Below are positions 49,307 to 62,456 of a DNA stretch of 64,000 nt, in pieces; position 1 is the stretch's first letter; each line of letters begins with the position of its first letter. Location of the stretch: contig OY856412.1 in assembly GCA_963693085.1 (NCBI GenBank), positions 964,252,281-964,316,280 on the forward strand, given 5' to 3'. Position numbers and translations under genes: made by a program. Source of the DNA: Alisma plantago-aquatica (taxonomy: Eukaryota > Streptophyta > Magnoliopsida > Alismatales > Alismataceae). The notes below the pieces were generated by a model. It did no database searches. It was given only the letters and a program-made list of their open reading frames with translations, and was not told where the DNA came from.

Positions 49307-50770
49307 TGTTGGATCTAGGGCTCTAGATGGGGGTGAATAGATCTTCAAAAATTCTCACAACATAGATTATACCTTCAAATTATATCAAATAAAACCAATG
49401 GCTTAAGTGCATTTTGAAGTCCTAACTAACAAGCATAGCAAGGATAAGAGGAATTGATAGCAAGCACTTGACAAGTTTATGTAGAGTGGTTCCACTCTCC
49501 AATCTAGGAAATAGTCAGTTCACTACCTAGAGAGGTCAACCTCGAGGACTTTGCAAGTGCTTTTCTCTATATATTCACCAATATGAGTTACATCACAAGA
49601 CCACCAAAGGAATTACCCATCCAAGCACCAAGAGTCTTCCACCTTACCAAGGACTTACCCACTTTACCAAGAGTCTTGAGCCTTCTTCCAAGGTCTTACC
49701 TACTCTTGTACAAGTCTTCCTCCTTTAAGGGTTTTCCCACTCTTCTCGGATATTCAGCCTTTGCCTTCTCCTTCACTTGGAGAAGATCTTCACCTCTTCT
49801 TCAACCTTGAAGAAGAAGAACAACACCTCCACCTTTACTCGGAGTAGCTTGCTTCACCTTTGCTTCATGGAGGAAAGGGGTAGGGAAGATGGAATGGAAT
49901 GAGAGCTTTACAAGCATAAGGAAGTATCTCTCTTACAACTGGCCTATCTCACTCATAATCATGAAATAAAGTGTAAACTAGAGAGAAAAAGGGGATCAAG
50001 GAGTTGCAACACACTCAACTATAGCAAGGACTTAGAATAGCATGAATGAACAAACTTGGAATGAACTCCAAGGGGTCCTATTTATAGTTGGGGGTGTTCC
50101 CTTAAGAGTGGGATCACTTAGGGTCGAAATATAGCCATTTTCCAAGATGCAACATATCAATTTTCACCCAAAACAACTCACCAATGGTTATAATCACTTT
50201 TTCTACATTTTCTATACAGTACATTAGGTCGAGTTTCAATAAAGGTCACTCGACCAATCCACTAAATGATAAAGCCAATTTTCAAACTATCGGTTGAGTT
50301 TGTTCTGGGAAACTCAATCTATAAGCTAAAATCAGTTTTGCTCAGTGAGTCAGTCGGTCGAGTTTTATGAGTGTGGAACTCGACCAATGGGTCATATTCA
50401 GAAAATCCATCATAGGATCGGGCGAGTTTCCAACTCGACCGATGAACATCCTATATTTTTTTTTCTAAATTGACATTTGAGTGATTAAACCTTGGAATTA
50501 AGTGTCGCTGATTTTTCTCATCTTAGTTACAAGTCATATCATCAATATAAGTGATTAAAAAAATTATCTAAGGTCATTTGGAGTGATTTCCCAAATTGCA
50601 CACTTGCATTGCATTTGACTTGAACTTAAACAAGCTAGGGCTTGTATAATTTGATCCTTTTCTTGTACCTAAGGCCTGAAATCAATCTTGAACAAACATA
50701 TTAGATACATAGGAATGGAATGGTTAAGTCATTATCAAAATATGGGCAATGTATAACTCTCAAGTCAACA
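49307..50770 (-). repeat. 5' LTR of copia-2
   Basis: 1464 bp. Starts TGTTGGATCTAGGG on the plus strand and ends CAAGTCAACA at 50770. TATA at 50077-50087. The CGGTCGAGTT palindrome cluster at 50227-50445 is better preserved than in the other LTR. Confidence 0.93.
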
Positions 50771-50775
50771 ACACT

Positions 50776-53381
50776 TAGATATGTATGTGGATTTATATAG
50801 TGTAATGATCTACACATGATGAAATTATTATAAATGACTAATCATTAAAGATGGTGCTTAATCCTAATGCTCTCCAAACATGTGTGAGATGATGGGAGTA
50901 GGGTTTAGCAGTTGCATAACATTATGAAAACCCTAAATGGGCTATGGACAAACCCTAACCCTAATCATGTGATAATATGACATATGTGCACACTCTAATG
51001 GAATATTGTAATCCATGATAGTAATTTCTCTCTCTTTCATTTATGTAACCCTAACCATGTAGGTGATACGATGTTAAACCCTAATTAGTCTCCAAGAAAG
51101 TAGGAGATAGCATATTTAGGGTTTGGTGCTACAATCATGATGTAAACTCCAAATGTCCATGTGAGTAAAACATAACCCTAATCCTAGGGTATGATATACT
51201 TACTGAACGAGCATGAATGAATAGTATACGATTATACTGTCTCTCTCTCTCTCTCATGCTTGTATTGTTCTATCTTGCATGTTAAATGAGTATCATAGAT
51301 AGTGCATGCTATGAAGATGATTATATGATACTAAATAATGACCATGAGCACTGATGAAGTACACTAGAATTGTAAATATGTGAATGTGCACACTTAGTTA
51401 TAATTTATAGTGCTTAACCCTAATACACTCCAAACTTATGGGAGGTAATGAAATTAGAGATTAGTAATGAAATAGTGTCATGGAACCCTATGTGGTTAAT
51501 CATCAATCCCTAACCCTAAATTGAAGGGACATATGATGCATTGCCTACATTGCTAAAGTATTTAATATGATGAGATAACAATAAGTACTCTCTCCTAATT
51601 ATATAATGTTGATTTTGCTGGTGAGATAATTACCATAGCTAATGATTGCTATGGTGTATACGTGATGTGATACATGTGTTGCTTATATGTCCAACAAGGC
51701 ATGATGTGATGGTTATCATATCTAAAGATTGCTATAGTGTATATGTGATGTGATATAGGTGATGCCACATGCCTAGTGAAGTATGATGACATAATAATGA
51801 GTTACAAGAATAATGTGATTTCTCTTATGGCCTATTAGAGGTGTCATGCCTAGTGCAAGGTGACACCCTCCAATGATGTGATAAGGGATTATTATTCCCA
51901 GTAATGTGATAATTGTGATCAGCATGATATGGCAGTGTTAACAAGTGGTGATGTTGATGGCCTTGGTTAAAATAGTGAGATGGTGTTGTTGTGAGATGAT
52001 GTGATAAGTTCACAAAATTATTCTTGTAGATTGAATTAGGGTTTTGTAAGTCCACTTGTATGATCAAGCCTTAATTCACTCAATTGGCATATCTAATAAA
52101 GTGAAACCTTAATCATGTAGTTGCCTTGTACCATAGATCCATCTTCATCGTCAGTATTTAGCTAGATGGTGAAATTAGTAACTCCTACGAGAAACTCAGA
52201 GTGCATATTATTGAATAAGAAGGGTATCAGTGGAGGTATCTATATCCTTAAATTGTTGAAATTGTGATATCATGTTTTATTATAGAACAAGCATGCGTGA
52301 TCCCATTCTCTAGCATTGTGCCATGTACCAAGACAGGCTAGTTGTTTTACATGACCATATATTTGATTATGAGTTGTTGTCTTTACTGGACTATAGCTTC
52401 ATCTATAAGTTGTTGTCTTTGCAGTTTGACTATATGTCACTGCATTGTAGACTCACACTGACATAGTAGTACTGGTGATGATCATAGAGTCTGACACTTC
52501 TATCGATCTTGTATGGTACTAATTTTGACTTGGTAGTGGTAAGTTAAATTTGAGTGGTATGCCTCAAATCCTCAGGGCATGATAAACAAAGATGTAACAC
52601 AATTGTGTAATGCAATTGCTTAGGGTCACATACAAATAACATTGGATGACCCTCTTGATGTGGTTGTTATACTGTTCATTTTAAAATAGTTATACATTTT
52701 CATCATATTCCTTCTTAAGGCATAAGATGATCTACGGCTGAGTGTAGATGCCCTAATTGCTTAAACTGTGATAATTGTGGTATTTATATCATTGATTTGA
52801 ATCTGCTTATCTATTAATAGTATAACTTCTTGTTCTAGTTATCTGTGCTTATAATAGATGTTGGAAGAGAGTTATATCTCTCACTGGGACGTTTGGTCTC
52901 ACCTTGTGGGTTCCATAATTTTTTATGTGGACGTGCACAATGAGATAGAGTTTGTGTGGCTGATACTGATAACAAAAAGAGTTGTAGCTGTTGAATCATG
53001 GATATACATTAGTTCCTAGTAATAGAGTCCTATATGTCGTCCCTGTACACTCATGTCCTTGGGGGTGTTTTGTGAATATTGTACATTGTTTTGAGTTTTT
53101 TACTATATGCCATAGTGGTACAAACATGTTTTGTATACATGAGCAAATGATTATATGTAATAGGTGGTGGCAATATCTCCAGTGAACAATGTTGTGTAAA
53201 ACTGTTGATATGAATAAAATACAAGTGGCAATAGTTTATGGCTTCAATTTTGAGTTGCTCAACTAGAAATCCTGACATGAGATTGGTTTTAATTTACCAT
53301 GTTTTGTGGTAATATTGATATTAGTGATAATTCTGCACTTTGTTTTGAGTAATCTCACTTTGTGTGGCAAAGGGTGTCACA
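50776..53381 (+). repeat. Gypsy-like LTR fragment, right part
   Basis: Continues the LTR interrupted by copia-2. At 52855-52950 it has GAGAGTTATATCTCTC, then CACTGGG, GGTCTCACC, GTGGGTTCC and TTTTTTATGTGGACG in the same order as the U5 block of the chromovirus LTRs. It probably ends GGTGTCACA at about 53381. No PBS or coding internal region follows, so it may be a solo or truncated LTR. No credible ORF. Confidence 0.55.
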
Positions 53382-53383
53382 CA

Positions 53384-56300
53384 TAGAGAAGGGGAAAAGA
53401 AGAAGACAAATTGCATTAGTAGAAATGCCATCTATCTTGAAAGTGCTTAGCAACTATAGAAATTCAGCAAGGTGGTAGTTTAGATCCTGTATTGGTGTCT
53501 CTCCAAACATATTTTACTGTATCATTTGTATAATTATGGGGCTCATAGAAAAAAGAATTTGCCACGATCTGTGGGATATTGATAGCCCCATTAATTTGTG
53601 TAGTAGTTGGAACAACAACGTCCTTTAGGGGACAATCTCTTCCTTGATTTGTTCTTCTTGTTGGAAAGGTGAAGATGGTGGAGATGAAGGTGACGAATGT
53701 GGTGACTGATCAATATCTAATTGAGGTTCACTCCTCCTTGATTTTTGAAGGTTGCTAACATTGTGCTCAATTTCGGGTCAAGAAAAATGGAAGCTTCAAG
53801 ACCTCTTTTTGATCTCCTAGTACAGTCCTGCAAGTATTGAAGGAGAATGAAGTACAAAAATGAAAATGGAGGATACATGAATATGATAATAATGATGATC
53901 ATGATGGAAAAAAAAGTGATGGTGGAAATAACAAATGATGGTGTGATCTACTCTTTCTTACTAGTAAACACTTCTTACTCTAACAAAAATATCCATGCTC
54001 CCTGGAAACAACACAAAAAACTTGTTGGCTTAAATGTGCAAGTTTTAATATTTATAACTCGAGCACTACCCCGCAAGTATAGGGTTGTGTGTAGTATTAT
54101 CGATGTCATCCAAGGAGAAAGGGTTTGTTAGGTGCAAGAGTATTGAACTTCAAAAATCTAGATCTTATTATCAACAAAGGTTTTGTTATGTGAACTAAGA
54201 AATTTAGAAGAAAATGAACTAAACATAAATCACTTGTATTAAGGATCAAATTAGATTAGGAATTATTGATGATAGGGTTTCACTATCATATCATGCCATG
54301 AAACAACAACAAATTCACAAGCAATAATATCACAATGGAAGGTTCACGTTCTACACCCCTCATAGTAGTGTAGAATGGTTCTACCCTTATATAGCATCAT
54401 CATGCATATACTCGGAATAGAACCACCTAAACCTTGGAATCCCCTTCACTTCCAAGCCACTCCCATGGTCAAAGAAACAAAGATACATACCAAATCTCCC
54501 TACTTCAAGGTACACTTTCCCAATATGCACAAGAAGCATAAGACATACATACAAGATGGCCAATCAAGCATACATGTGAAATAAACACTGATGTGTCCAT
54601 AGAGCACTGATTAAACCAACATTAAGCAAGAGAATTCGTAGTTCTACAAAGTATGACATGGGAGTTACTCCCCCATGATCAAGAAAAGGAGATCTACTCG
54701 TCCATGGATATAGAAAGTAGATACAAGTAATAGAAAATAGTGTTAGACATCATAGTAGAAGAAAATAAACTTGGATGTATGTAGAAGAAGTAGGAAAGAG
54801 CCAGAACTCCGATTAAGGATTCAAAACTCCATCCTTGCTACTGGAAAGTATCCAGAAAACACCAATATAGAGTGAAGAGGAGGGAACGAAGGAGATTCCT
54901 ATTGCAGATGTTGGAGAAAAAGGAAGAATCACAGAGTTTCCCTCTCAGGAAACCACCTTTTCTCCCTTGGGACGCCTCCAACTCCTCCCTGGGTCTCCCT
55001 TTCTTGAGTCCCTCTCCAAATGGTCCAAAATAGTATGTGATAATTGTCCTAAGATAGCTTGGGGTCGTATATATAAGCATTAGATGGTTAAATTCACAAT
55101 TAAGTAAAATCTACAGGTCACACAACATGTTGGATGGCCAATACATCGTATTGGATGCAATAACTAAACTCTAAACCAAATTCTAGAAAGTCACATAGCG
55201 TGTCTTAATTCAACACGATGTATTGCTACAAATTAGGTAGTTCTAGATTCAATTTCTAGACTATGACACTGCGTGTGCATTCTGGACATGACGTATCTGA
55301 GTCTGGACATGACATGTGCAATTTTGAACACAGTGTGTCAATGATAATTTCAACAACATTGATTTTCTAAATGTCTAGATGATTAAGGAATGTGTTGATG
55401 GATGAAATGATGGTGTTTTCTCTCTATTTTGATGCCAAAATGTTGTACATGCAATCTAAACCATAGAGAAATTAAAGATAATGATAAAGTGGAAAACCTA
55501 GCATCATTAGAGTGATTATTGGGTGAAATTGATTTGGAAATGCAACCAAAAGTGGTCCAAAAGATGATATAAAATACGCACATCACTTAGCTGTATGCTT
55601 CCAAGGTACTATGATTTTCTAGTATAGATGAGCTTCTAGTAAATCCTCTAGAGATAAGTCTACAACCCAATGAATTGAGATTGATTCATCAATAAGTTAC
55701 AAGTCTCATTTATGAATTTAGTTAGTGTACCATTACAACGTTGAATTTATCTTAATGCAGTGTTTGCTTGTCCATATGGTAGATTCCACATGGTTGTTTG
55801 TCATTGCCCCTATAACTACACGTAGGATGGCTCCTTCACCTTAGCTTATAAGAGTTTAAATATTGTTTTCTCCATTGATTATTCCCTATGTGAAATACTT
55901 GCTCCCTACTAGCTTTGGGTTGCATGGCTATGATATAGTCCACATCCTAGTGTCAACCATGACAAAAATCTCACCTAATCACTTGTTGAATTTGAATGAC
56001 AATCATGGAATTGAACTATTTGGTGATACTATAAATATTGACTTTGAAAATTGTCATTTTATTATTTTTATGCATGTATTTTATCTTTCTTTGTGCACCT
56101 CTAGTTGGTCAATTAATGGACATTCTATCAAGCAGTTTCTTTCTCATAGTTGCCTTCTTCATTAAAAAGGTTCTGTCTATAGCTACTTAATTGATGGAAG
56201 TGGTGTCATGGGACAAACCACTATAGAGTGAGATGACTTGTGTCCAATTGGGTAGGTTGTGGTTTTGAAACCTTTGGAGAAGCTCCTCGTATCACTCCCA

Positions 56301-56721
56301 ACTATTGCTAAATTTTCTACATATTTTTGGTCAAATATGGATATCTTACTTAAAAGTTCACTTGTCTTTATAGGTGGGAAGAAGGTCGAAAAGAGGGCAT
56401 TCCAAGTCCAAATGGAACCCTTTTTAGGGCACTACAAGTATACTTACTTTGCCAATGATGCCAAGATGAATTGTTCATCCTTCTCACCAATATTTTCAAA
56501 ATTTATTAATGAAACCAAATTTATCCAATAAAACTCATTTGTTGTTACCAACCTAATTACACATAAGCATGGGAACTCTAAATTATGTGTAGTCAAATCC
56601 CAATAAATCTTGAATGACATTGTAATAAAACATTTTTTACCTTCACATGGTCTCTTACATGTACACTACAAAAATACAATGAAGATGCTTTAAGGGTGAC
56701 CCCACTATTTTGGATGACACT
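53384..56721. other. Unassigned degenerate repeat DNA
   Basis: No gene can be supported. A TATA-like GCTTATATATACG (minus strand, 55066-55078) is followed by a leader-like stretch (55060-54840) with GAGGCGTCC-type sequence resembling the chromovirus leader. 55105-55340 has several CpG repeats (ATACATCGTATTGG, CACATAGCGTGTC, ACACTGCGTGTG). This could be a decayed minus-strand LTR. ORFs at 55863-56165 and 56259-56531 match no family I know. Confidence 0.4.
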
Positions 56722-57298
56722 TGTAACACCCCACTTTTCAAACATATGGAACGGAAGCATAGTTCTCAAGGGGGTGTCATATACAACATACTCATTGCTA
56801 AAAAAACATTTATTCAAAAAACACAAGAAAACATGATAGTTCTCATACTCAAGTCCTCAACATAACACTCACACTTCAAACTAATACATGGTTCCCTTAA
56901 CTTAAAAATAAAACTAAACTAATTATTCTATTATAGTTGTCAACCCACTAGGTTTTAACTCCTAGCTTTCTTCTTGAGATATAAAATCCTTGACTATGCT
57001 CTCTTATTCTTCTCTCCCATGAACATCAAGTCCCTAGCCATTCAAAGCAAAAAACAAATCATGTTAGAATAAGTGGCAATGAGTAACATTATATAAACTG
57101 AAAATATGCAACACTTTTGGAGAAAGCATGTATTTAATCACAATTAACATGGAATTCTTATCATTTCATACAACTTCATTTTTAATCATCTTAATAATTG
57201 AGATAACGGTCTTGGACTGAATATATTGCCCTTCATATTTAAATATGCTCCCAAGAACTCATTGCTCACATAGAGTTTATGTACCCAAGAGCTCATTA
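56722..57298. repeat. Gypsy-type LTR terminus, interrupted by copia-3
   Basis: Begins TGTAACACCCCACTTTTC and has GGAACGGAAGC about 30 bases in. The chromovirus LTRs have GCGGAAGC at a similar distance from their PBS-side ends. No PBS precedes it. Orientation is uncertain. The remainder of the LTR should lie right of the window, beyond the second LTR of copia-3. Confidence 0.5.
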
Positions 57299-58878
57299 GG
57301 TTGACTCAAGGTCTAAATTGACTAAACCCTTTTTTGATGATGACTAAACCATTCCAATTAATTGTGTCTAATGTATCTACTTGAGTGATTTAAAATTAGG
57401 TATAAACACACTCCAAATGCCCTAACTTGCGCATCTCAACTTGGAGAAAAGACAAGTAAAAGTCAATACGAGTTCACATTTTTGAAATATGATGTAAATC
57501 CATTAGAATAATGTTGTAAATCACTTGTAATGATTGTATGACTTGTAATTAAGCTCAGAAAAAATCAGGAGAACTTAGATCAAATATTTAAGCACTCAAA
57601 AGTCATTTTCCAAAATTCACATCAGGTTGTTCATCGGTTGAGTTGCAATCTCGACCGATCCTGATTGGATCTTGAAAATAACTTTTGATCGGTTGAGTTT
57701 ACACTTCATAGAACTCGACTGATCCCTCTACTGACCAAAACTAATTTAAGTGAATCGGTCGAGTTACCCCAGGATAAACTCGACTGATGGCCTAAATTGG
57801 TCTTGTCTTTTAGTGGGATTGTTCGAGTTACCTTTATAGAAACTTGACCGATTGCACTGTACGGAAAAGTGCAGAAAAGTGTTTCTAGACATTGTAGAGT
57901 TGCAATAAGTGAAAATATATCTGTTTCAAGCCACAAAATGGCTAGTTTTCATTCTCAAGTGTTCCCAAAGGCTTCTCGGCATCCTCAACTATAAATAGGA
58001 CCCCTTGGGTTTCATCCCATGGTTAGCCAAGCACTATGAAGGTCCCTATTCTATAGTTGAGTGATCCTACAACCTCCTCTCTCTCTCTCTCTAAGATTAA
58101 TCACTTGCTACATCCATTAGAGTGAGTAGGATATTTGTAAGAGAGCTCGTCCTACATGTATATCTTGTGAGGCTCTCACTTCCACCACCTCCCTATCTCT
58201 GTTTTCAATCATGAAGATGAAGGATCTCTCTCTTATATAAGAGAGGTGAAGAAGAACAAGGGAAGGAGTCCCTTGGTGAAGATCAAGGCTGAAGACTTGG
58301 AGCTAGAGTGGGTAAGTCCTTGGTGAAGGCAGAAGACTAAGGAAGAAGACTCCGTGATCAAGTGGGTAAGTCCTTGGTGGAAGCTTCTTCGAGTGAAGGT
58401 GAAGTCAAAGGCTGAAAATCCAAGAACAGTGGTAAATTCCTTGAAGGCTGAAGACTTGTGTAAGAGTAGGTAAGTCCTTGGAAAAAGGCGGAAGACTCCT
58501 TGCAAAGTGGGTAAGTCCTTGGTAAGGTTGAAGACTCTTTGTATTGGTTAGGTAAGTCCTTTGTTTGGTCATGTATTGTATCTCTTATAATGAATATAAT
58601 GAAGGTGCAAGGTTAAGAAATCCTAGAGGTTGACCTCTCTAGGTAAGTGGACTGACTCACTTCTAGTTTTAAGTGTGGAACCACTCTAAATAGCTTGTCT
58701 ACTTGGTGTATGTTCAATCTCTCTATCCCTTGCTATGCATGTTTTAGTTGCACTTAAATTTCCTATTTAGCAACCTTATCTTGTGATATATCTTGAAGGT
58801 CTAATGAATTTTTTTTAAGTACATTCAGCTCTATTCACCCCCCTCTAGAGTAGTAAATCACCCATCTAGGATCCAACA
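57299..58878 (+). repeat. 5' LTR of copia-3
   Basis: 1580 bp. The first base differs from the 3' LTR (GGTTGACTC against TGTTGACTC). Four CGGTCGAGTT inverted-repeat pairs lie at 57632-57854, upstream of TATA sequence CTATAAATAGG at 57989-57999. A CT-rich stretch follows at 58076-58093. Five GGTAAGT motifs lie at 58311-58557. It ends GGATCCAACA. Confidence 0.92.
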
Positions 58879-58880
58879 AT

Positions 58881-58892
58881 TGGTATCAGAGT
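58881..58892 (+). other. Primer-binding site of copia-3
   Basis: TGGTATCAGAGT, two bases after the LTR; 11 of 12 bases complement the initiator-methionine tRNA 3' end. Confidence 0.88.
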
Positions 58893-58928
58893 GGGTTTCT
58901 CCAAGCATACTTCAACAAGTAGGAGAAT

Positions 58929-60867
58929 ATGGGTGACTACCACGGTGGGAGATACTTGATCAATCTTCCAATCTTTGATGGGAGTAACTTCCTCTATTGG
59001 AAAAGAAGGCTACAATTCTACATCTAAGGATCAAGTTTTGAGATGTGGCAAATAGTGAACAGGCCATACAAGCTACCGAAGATAAAGATTGAAGAATGGG
59101 ATGATGCTACCTTAAAGAAAGCAACCTTGAATGTTAGAGACATGCACATACTCTATGCCTCCATGACCCCCACCGAGTTCAACCAGATTTCTACATGTAA
59201 AACAACCTATGAGGTATGGAGAAAGCTACGCATCACTTATGAGGGGACAACTCAAGTGAAGAAAAGTAAAGTCTACATGCTCAACGGGCTGTTTGAGAAC
59301 TTCAAGATGGAAAAGGAGGAGAAGATAGCTCATATGTACTCTAGGCTCAACACCATTGTGAATGGTCTTGCCGTTCTAGGTCATCATATGAGTAGAGGAG
59401 AGATCAACTCTAAGATCCTTAGAACTCTCCCCAAGAGGTGGGAGCCCAAGGTGACTTACATTGAAGAATCAAGGTCTCTTATGGATGTCCCTATTGAAGA
59501 GCTCATTGGAAATCTATACACACATGAAGCCACACTTGACAAGAGGGAGGAAGTTGAAAGATAAGAAGAGAAAGAAATCAAGAGAATGAAGAAGGCCGAA
59601 ATGAAAGCTCAAATCAAGGATATTTTTGGTCAAGCCTCTCCATTTTCTCAAGTTGAAGAAGATGCCATGTACTCCAAGGGTAGATTCTACAAAGGTAAGA
59701 ATTCTTTCTCCATCCAGTGCCTCAAGTGTGGAAAGAAGGGTCACTTCAAGATAGATTGTATACAAGGAAAGAAGACCCATCATCACAAGGAAAGAAAAGA
59801 GAAGTGCATGAAGAAGGAGAAATGACACTCAAGCTCAAGTGACTCCTCCAACTCAAGCTCAAGTGAAGATTCAAGTGGAGGATCTAGCTCAAGCTCTAGT
59901 GAAGAAGGAGAATGTCATTTTGCTCTTATGGCTTCTACAAGAAAAGACTCAAATGAGGTAAATCTAAACTCTTTAGATAAAGAACCCTTAATTGCTATCA
60001 TTAATGCTACTTGTGCCTCTCTTAGGTCTTCTAAAAAGAAAAGAAAAAAGCTTACTAGAATTGTTGACAATATGCATGTAGAATTGGATGATCTTGAACA
60101 TGTAAATTCTTGCTTGCTTGATGACAAAAATGCTTGTCTTAGACAAGTAGACTCTCTTAAACTGGAAAATGCTAGTTTTCTTGATAAGATTAAAATTCTA
60201 GAAGCTCAATCTCTTATGCCTAGTTCTAATGAAGAGCATACCTTAATTGTTGATTCTCTCACGCATGATATTAATGTTCTTAAATTTGAAAACAAGGACA
60301 AAGATTTTGTTTTGCAAGGATTAGAATCTGAAAATGGTGTTTATCCTTCTAAGATTTCTTTGCTTGAAACAGAAAATGCCTCCTTGCTTGCTAAAATCAA
60401 TGTGCTTGAATGCTATTCTAGTAGAGAGAAAAATGTTGTTACTCTTCATATTGATAGAGATTCTTATTTAACTGAAGAAGCTCTTTGCTTAGAAAATGAT
60501 CTTTTGCATGCTAGAGATAATATCAATCATTTGTCTTCTTCTATTACTTCTCTTATGAATGATAATGATAGTTTCATATCTTCTTTGCAAAGATTCTTAG
60601 TTGGTAAAAGTAATCTTAATGATATCCTATAACATACTACTAAACAAATTGGTAGACATGGTTTGGGGGTATGATAGTAGTCAAAGGAATAACAAAGGTA
60701 AAGGACCTCCAATCTTCCATAGAGAATCCTCCAGTTCCAAGACTATGAGCACATGCAACTTTTGCAATGGTATTGACCATTATTCTACTTGTTGTCCTTT
60801 TAGGAAAGCACCCAAGATCAATAGGACTTGGGTTTCTAAGCTAACCCTTCCAGACCCAAAAATATGA
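58929..60867 (+). pseudogene. Sirevirus gag of copia-3 with coiled coil and two zinc knuckles (three stops, one frame change)
   Basis: From the ATG at 58929 (MGDYHGGRYLINLPIFDGS) one frame is maintained to 60632, interrupted only by TAA at 59025, TAA at 59562 and TGA at 59823. The first stop replaces the Gln seen in the copia-2 homologue (FYIQG), so it is a CAA-to-TAA change. It has the copia gag core (LYWKRRLQFYI, MTPTEFNQIS, YEVWRKLRITYEGTTQVK), a knuckle CLKCGKKGHFKIDC near 59720, a Ser-rich linker (about 59826-59915) and about 230 residues of coiled coil beginning MASTRKDSNEVNLNS at 59928. After a change of frame, a second knuckle CNFCNGIDHYSTCC lies in 60601-60867. It would be the particle protein; this copy is broken, although mildly. 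Confidence 0.85.
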
Positions 60868-62456
60868 TTGGGGAACATTTCATCTTTCTTCTTGTAGGTA
60901 CTTGCAAATGGATTGACTTGAGCTATTGAATTGCAAATTGACTTCTCAATCCACATGAAAGAAGAAAGGTGAGATTTATATAAGGTGGTAACAAGTGGAA
61001 AAAGGAATGATAAGAATAAAGGTAGAGGTTTTCTTTCTTATAACCAATCCAAACTTGTTTTTGTCAAGTTAGTGTGCACTATGCATATGGTTTTTGGGTA
61101 AAAAGTGGTGTTTTGTGCTTCTCTTCACACTATTGCTCAAAAAACTATTTCAAATGCTTTTATAGTGCATTACTAACTTGCTTACACATGTTTGGATATG
61201 GTTTGTATTGTTAGCATGCCTTTAAATGTGTTTTTATGAAATATATGTGCTTTTTGACAGCAGCTTTGTCGGTCGAGTTTGTCCTATTTGAAACTCGACC
61301 GATAGGCACCAATGGGTGTTGCCAACAACTATCATCGGTCGAGTTGTCAATACACAAAACTCGACCGATAACATTGTGCACAGAATACACAGTTGGCTTA
61401 TTGAATGAGAATTTCCCTCTCAACTAGATTTTCTCAACCAATAGCCTCATTCTTTAGCAGTCCCTTGGTACCTTTATATATGCATATTGCCATGCTTTAA
61501 ATTGCCTATCTTGCTTACAACTCTATCTCTCTAATTGATTTAAATGGGTATATCTATATCTTACAATTACTTGTTTTGAGTTGTTTTGTAGGTTTTGATG
61601 ATGATCTCTATGGATCTCTTGGTTGTGTCTAAAATTTCTTCCATTGTACTCTAACTTGCTACATCTATCTAGGTGTATATCTTGTTTTGATACAACCTTG
61701 AGGTTCTTAGTTGTAATCATCCTTTGGTAATGATGCATATTTGTATGTGAGTTATATCCTTTCATGCTTCTAAAATTGCTTATCTCTTTGTTTGGATATA
61801 TCTCTACATCTACTCATAGGTTGCTTTATCTTGTATATCTTTTGGTATCTCTTGCTATGATCTAGATCCTACTAGTAGTCCTAACTTGTGATAACATCTA
61901 CTAGTAGTTTACATACATATAGTTCTAACCTTGTTTATAATTGGTATCTTTTCTCATCTAGTGGTATTTTAACTATATGCTAAGCTTGTATCTCGTTTCA
62001 AACTTGCTCAAGCTTGTTCCTTGAATTTCATATCTACTATCTTAAGTTGCTTGCATAACATTGTGATGCAGGGTACTTATATCTACATTATATGTAGAAA
62101 TTGGAGTATTTTTGGTTTTCATGCAGATTTTGCTCCAGTTTCAGTTTTTGGTGTAAGACTAGTATTTTTAATGTAGAAATGACCTTCTGAGCAAGGCTCA
62201 TGGCTGTTCCATGAACCCTGATACTTTTTGGGCAAATTATGTCATCTTGAGGGTCAAAATTGAGATTTATTGTTTTTTTGCAACACTTTATCTTGCATTT
62301 TGGGTTGTTCAAGTACATGCTTTAATTTGCTTTTCTTTCTATGCTTGGACAAGCCCCTAGCTGTGCTCTTCTACTCTCCTTTTATAACTTTTGTTATCTC
62401 CTTTCTCTTAACAAGTGGTGTTTCTTATTTCTTCATAACCCCACTTTTTGAAATGA
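60868..62456 (+). other. Non-coding internal region of copia-3 where pol would be expected
   Basis: No pol or ORF3 homology is seen. 61268-61373 holds two well-preserved CGGTCGAGTT / AACTCGACCG inverted-repeat pairs, and a TATA-like CTTTATATATGCAT follows at about 61472-61486. The rest is T-rich sequence without domains. Confidence 0.6.

Larger units (their letters stand above)
39764..50770 (-). mobile_element. Sirevirus-like (SIRE/Maximus) Ty1/copia element, copia-2, defective
   Basis: The 11,007-bp element has LTRs 39764-41226 and 49307-50770, target duplication ACACT, a methionine-tRNA PBS and a GGGGGAGA-type polypurine tract. In transcription order it carries gag, a long coiled coil, a second zinc knuckle, protease, integrase, RT and RNase H, and then a third ORF in the env-like position. 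Extra polypurine tracts and LTR palindromes fit Sireviruses. Frames are broken in many places and the LTRs differ visibly (about eight differences in the first 67 bases), so it is old and inactive. Confidence 0.93.

Noticed and set aside
51239..51253. CT microsatellite as a regulatory element
   Set aside because: It is a simple dinucleotide run inside LTR sequence, with no support for function; the one at 58076-58093 is similar.
52991..53278. Short ORFs on both strands as host gene exons
   Set aside because: They lie in a gypsy-like LTR with the conserved U5 block; no conserved domain or splice-linked partner is seen.
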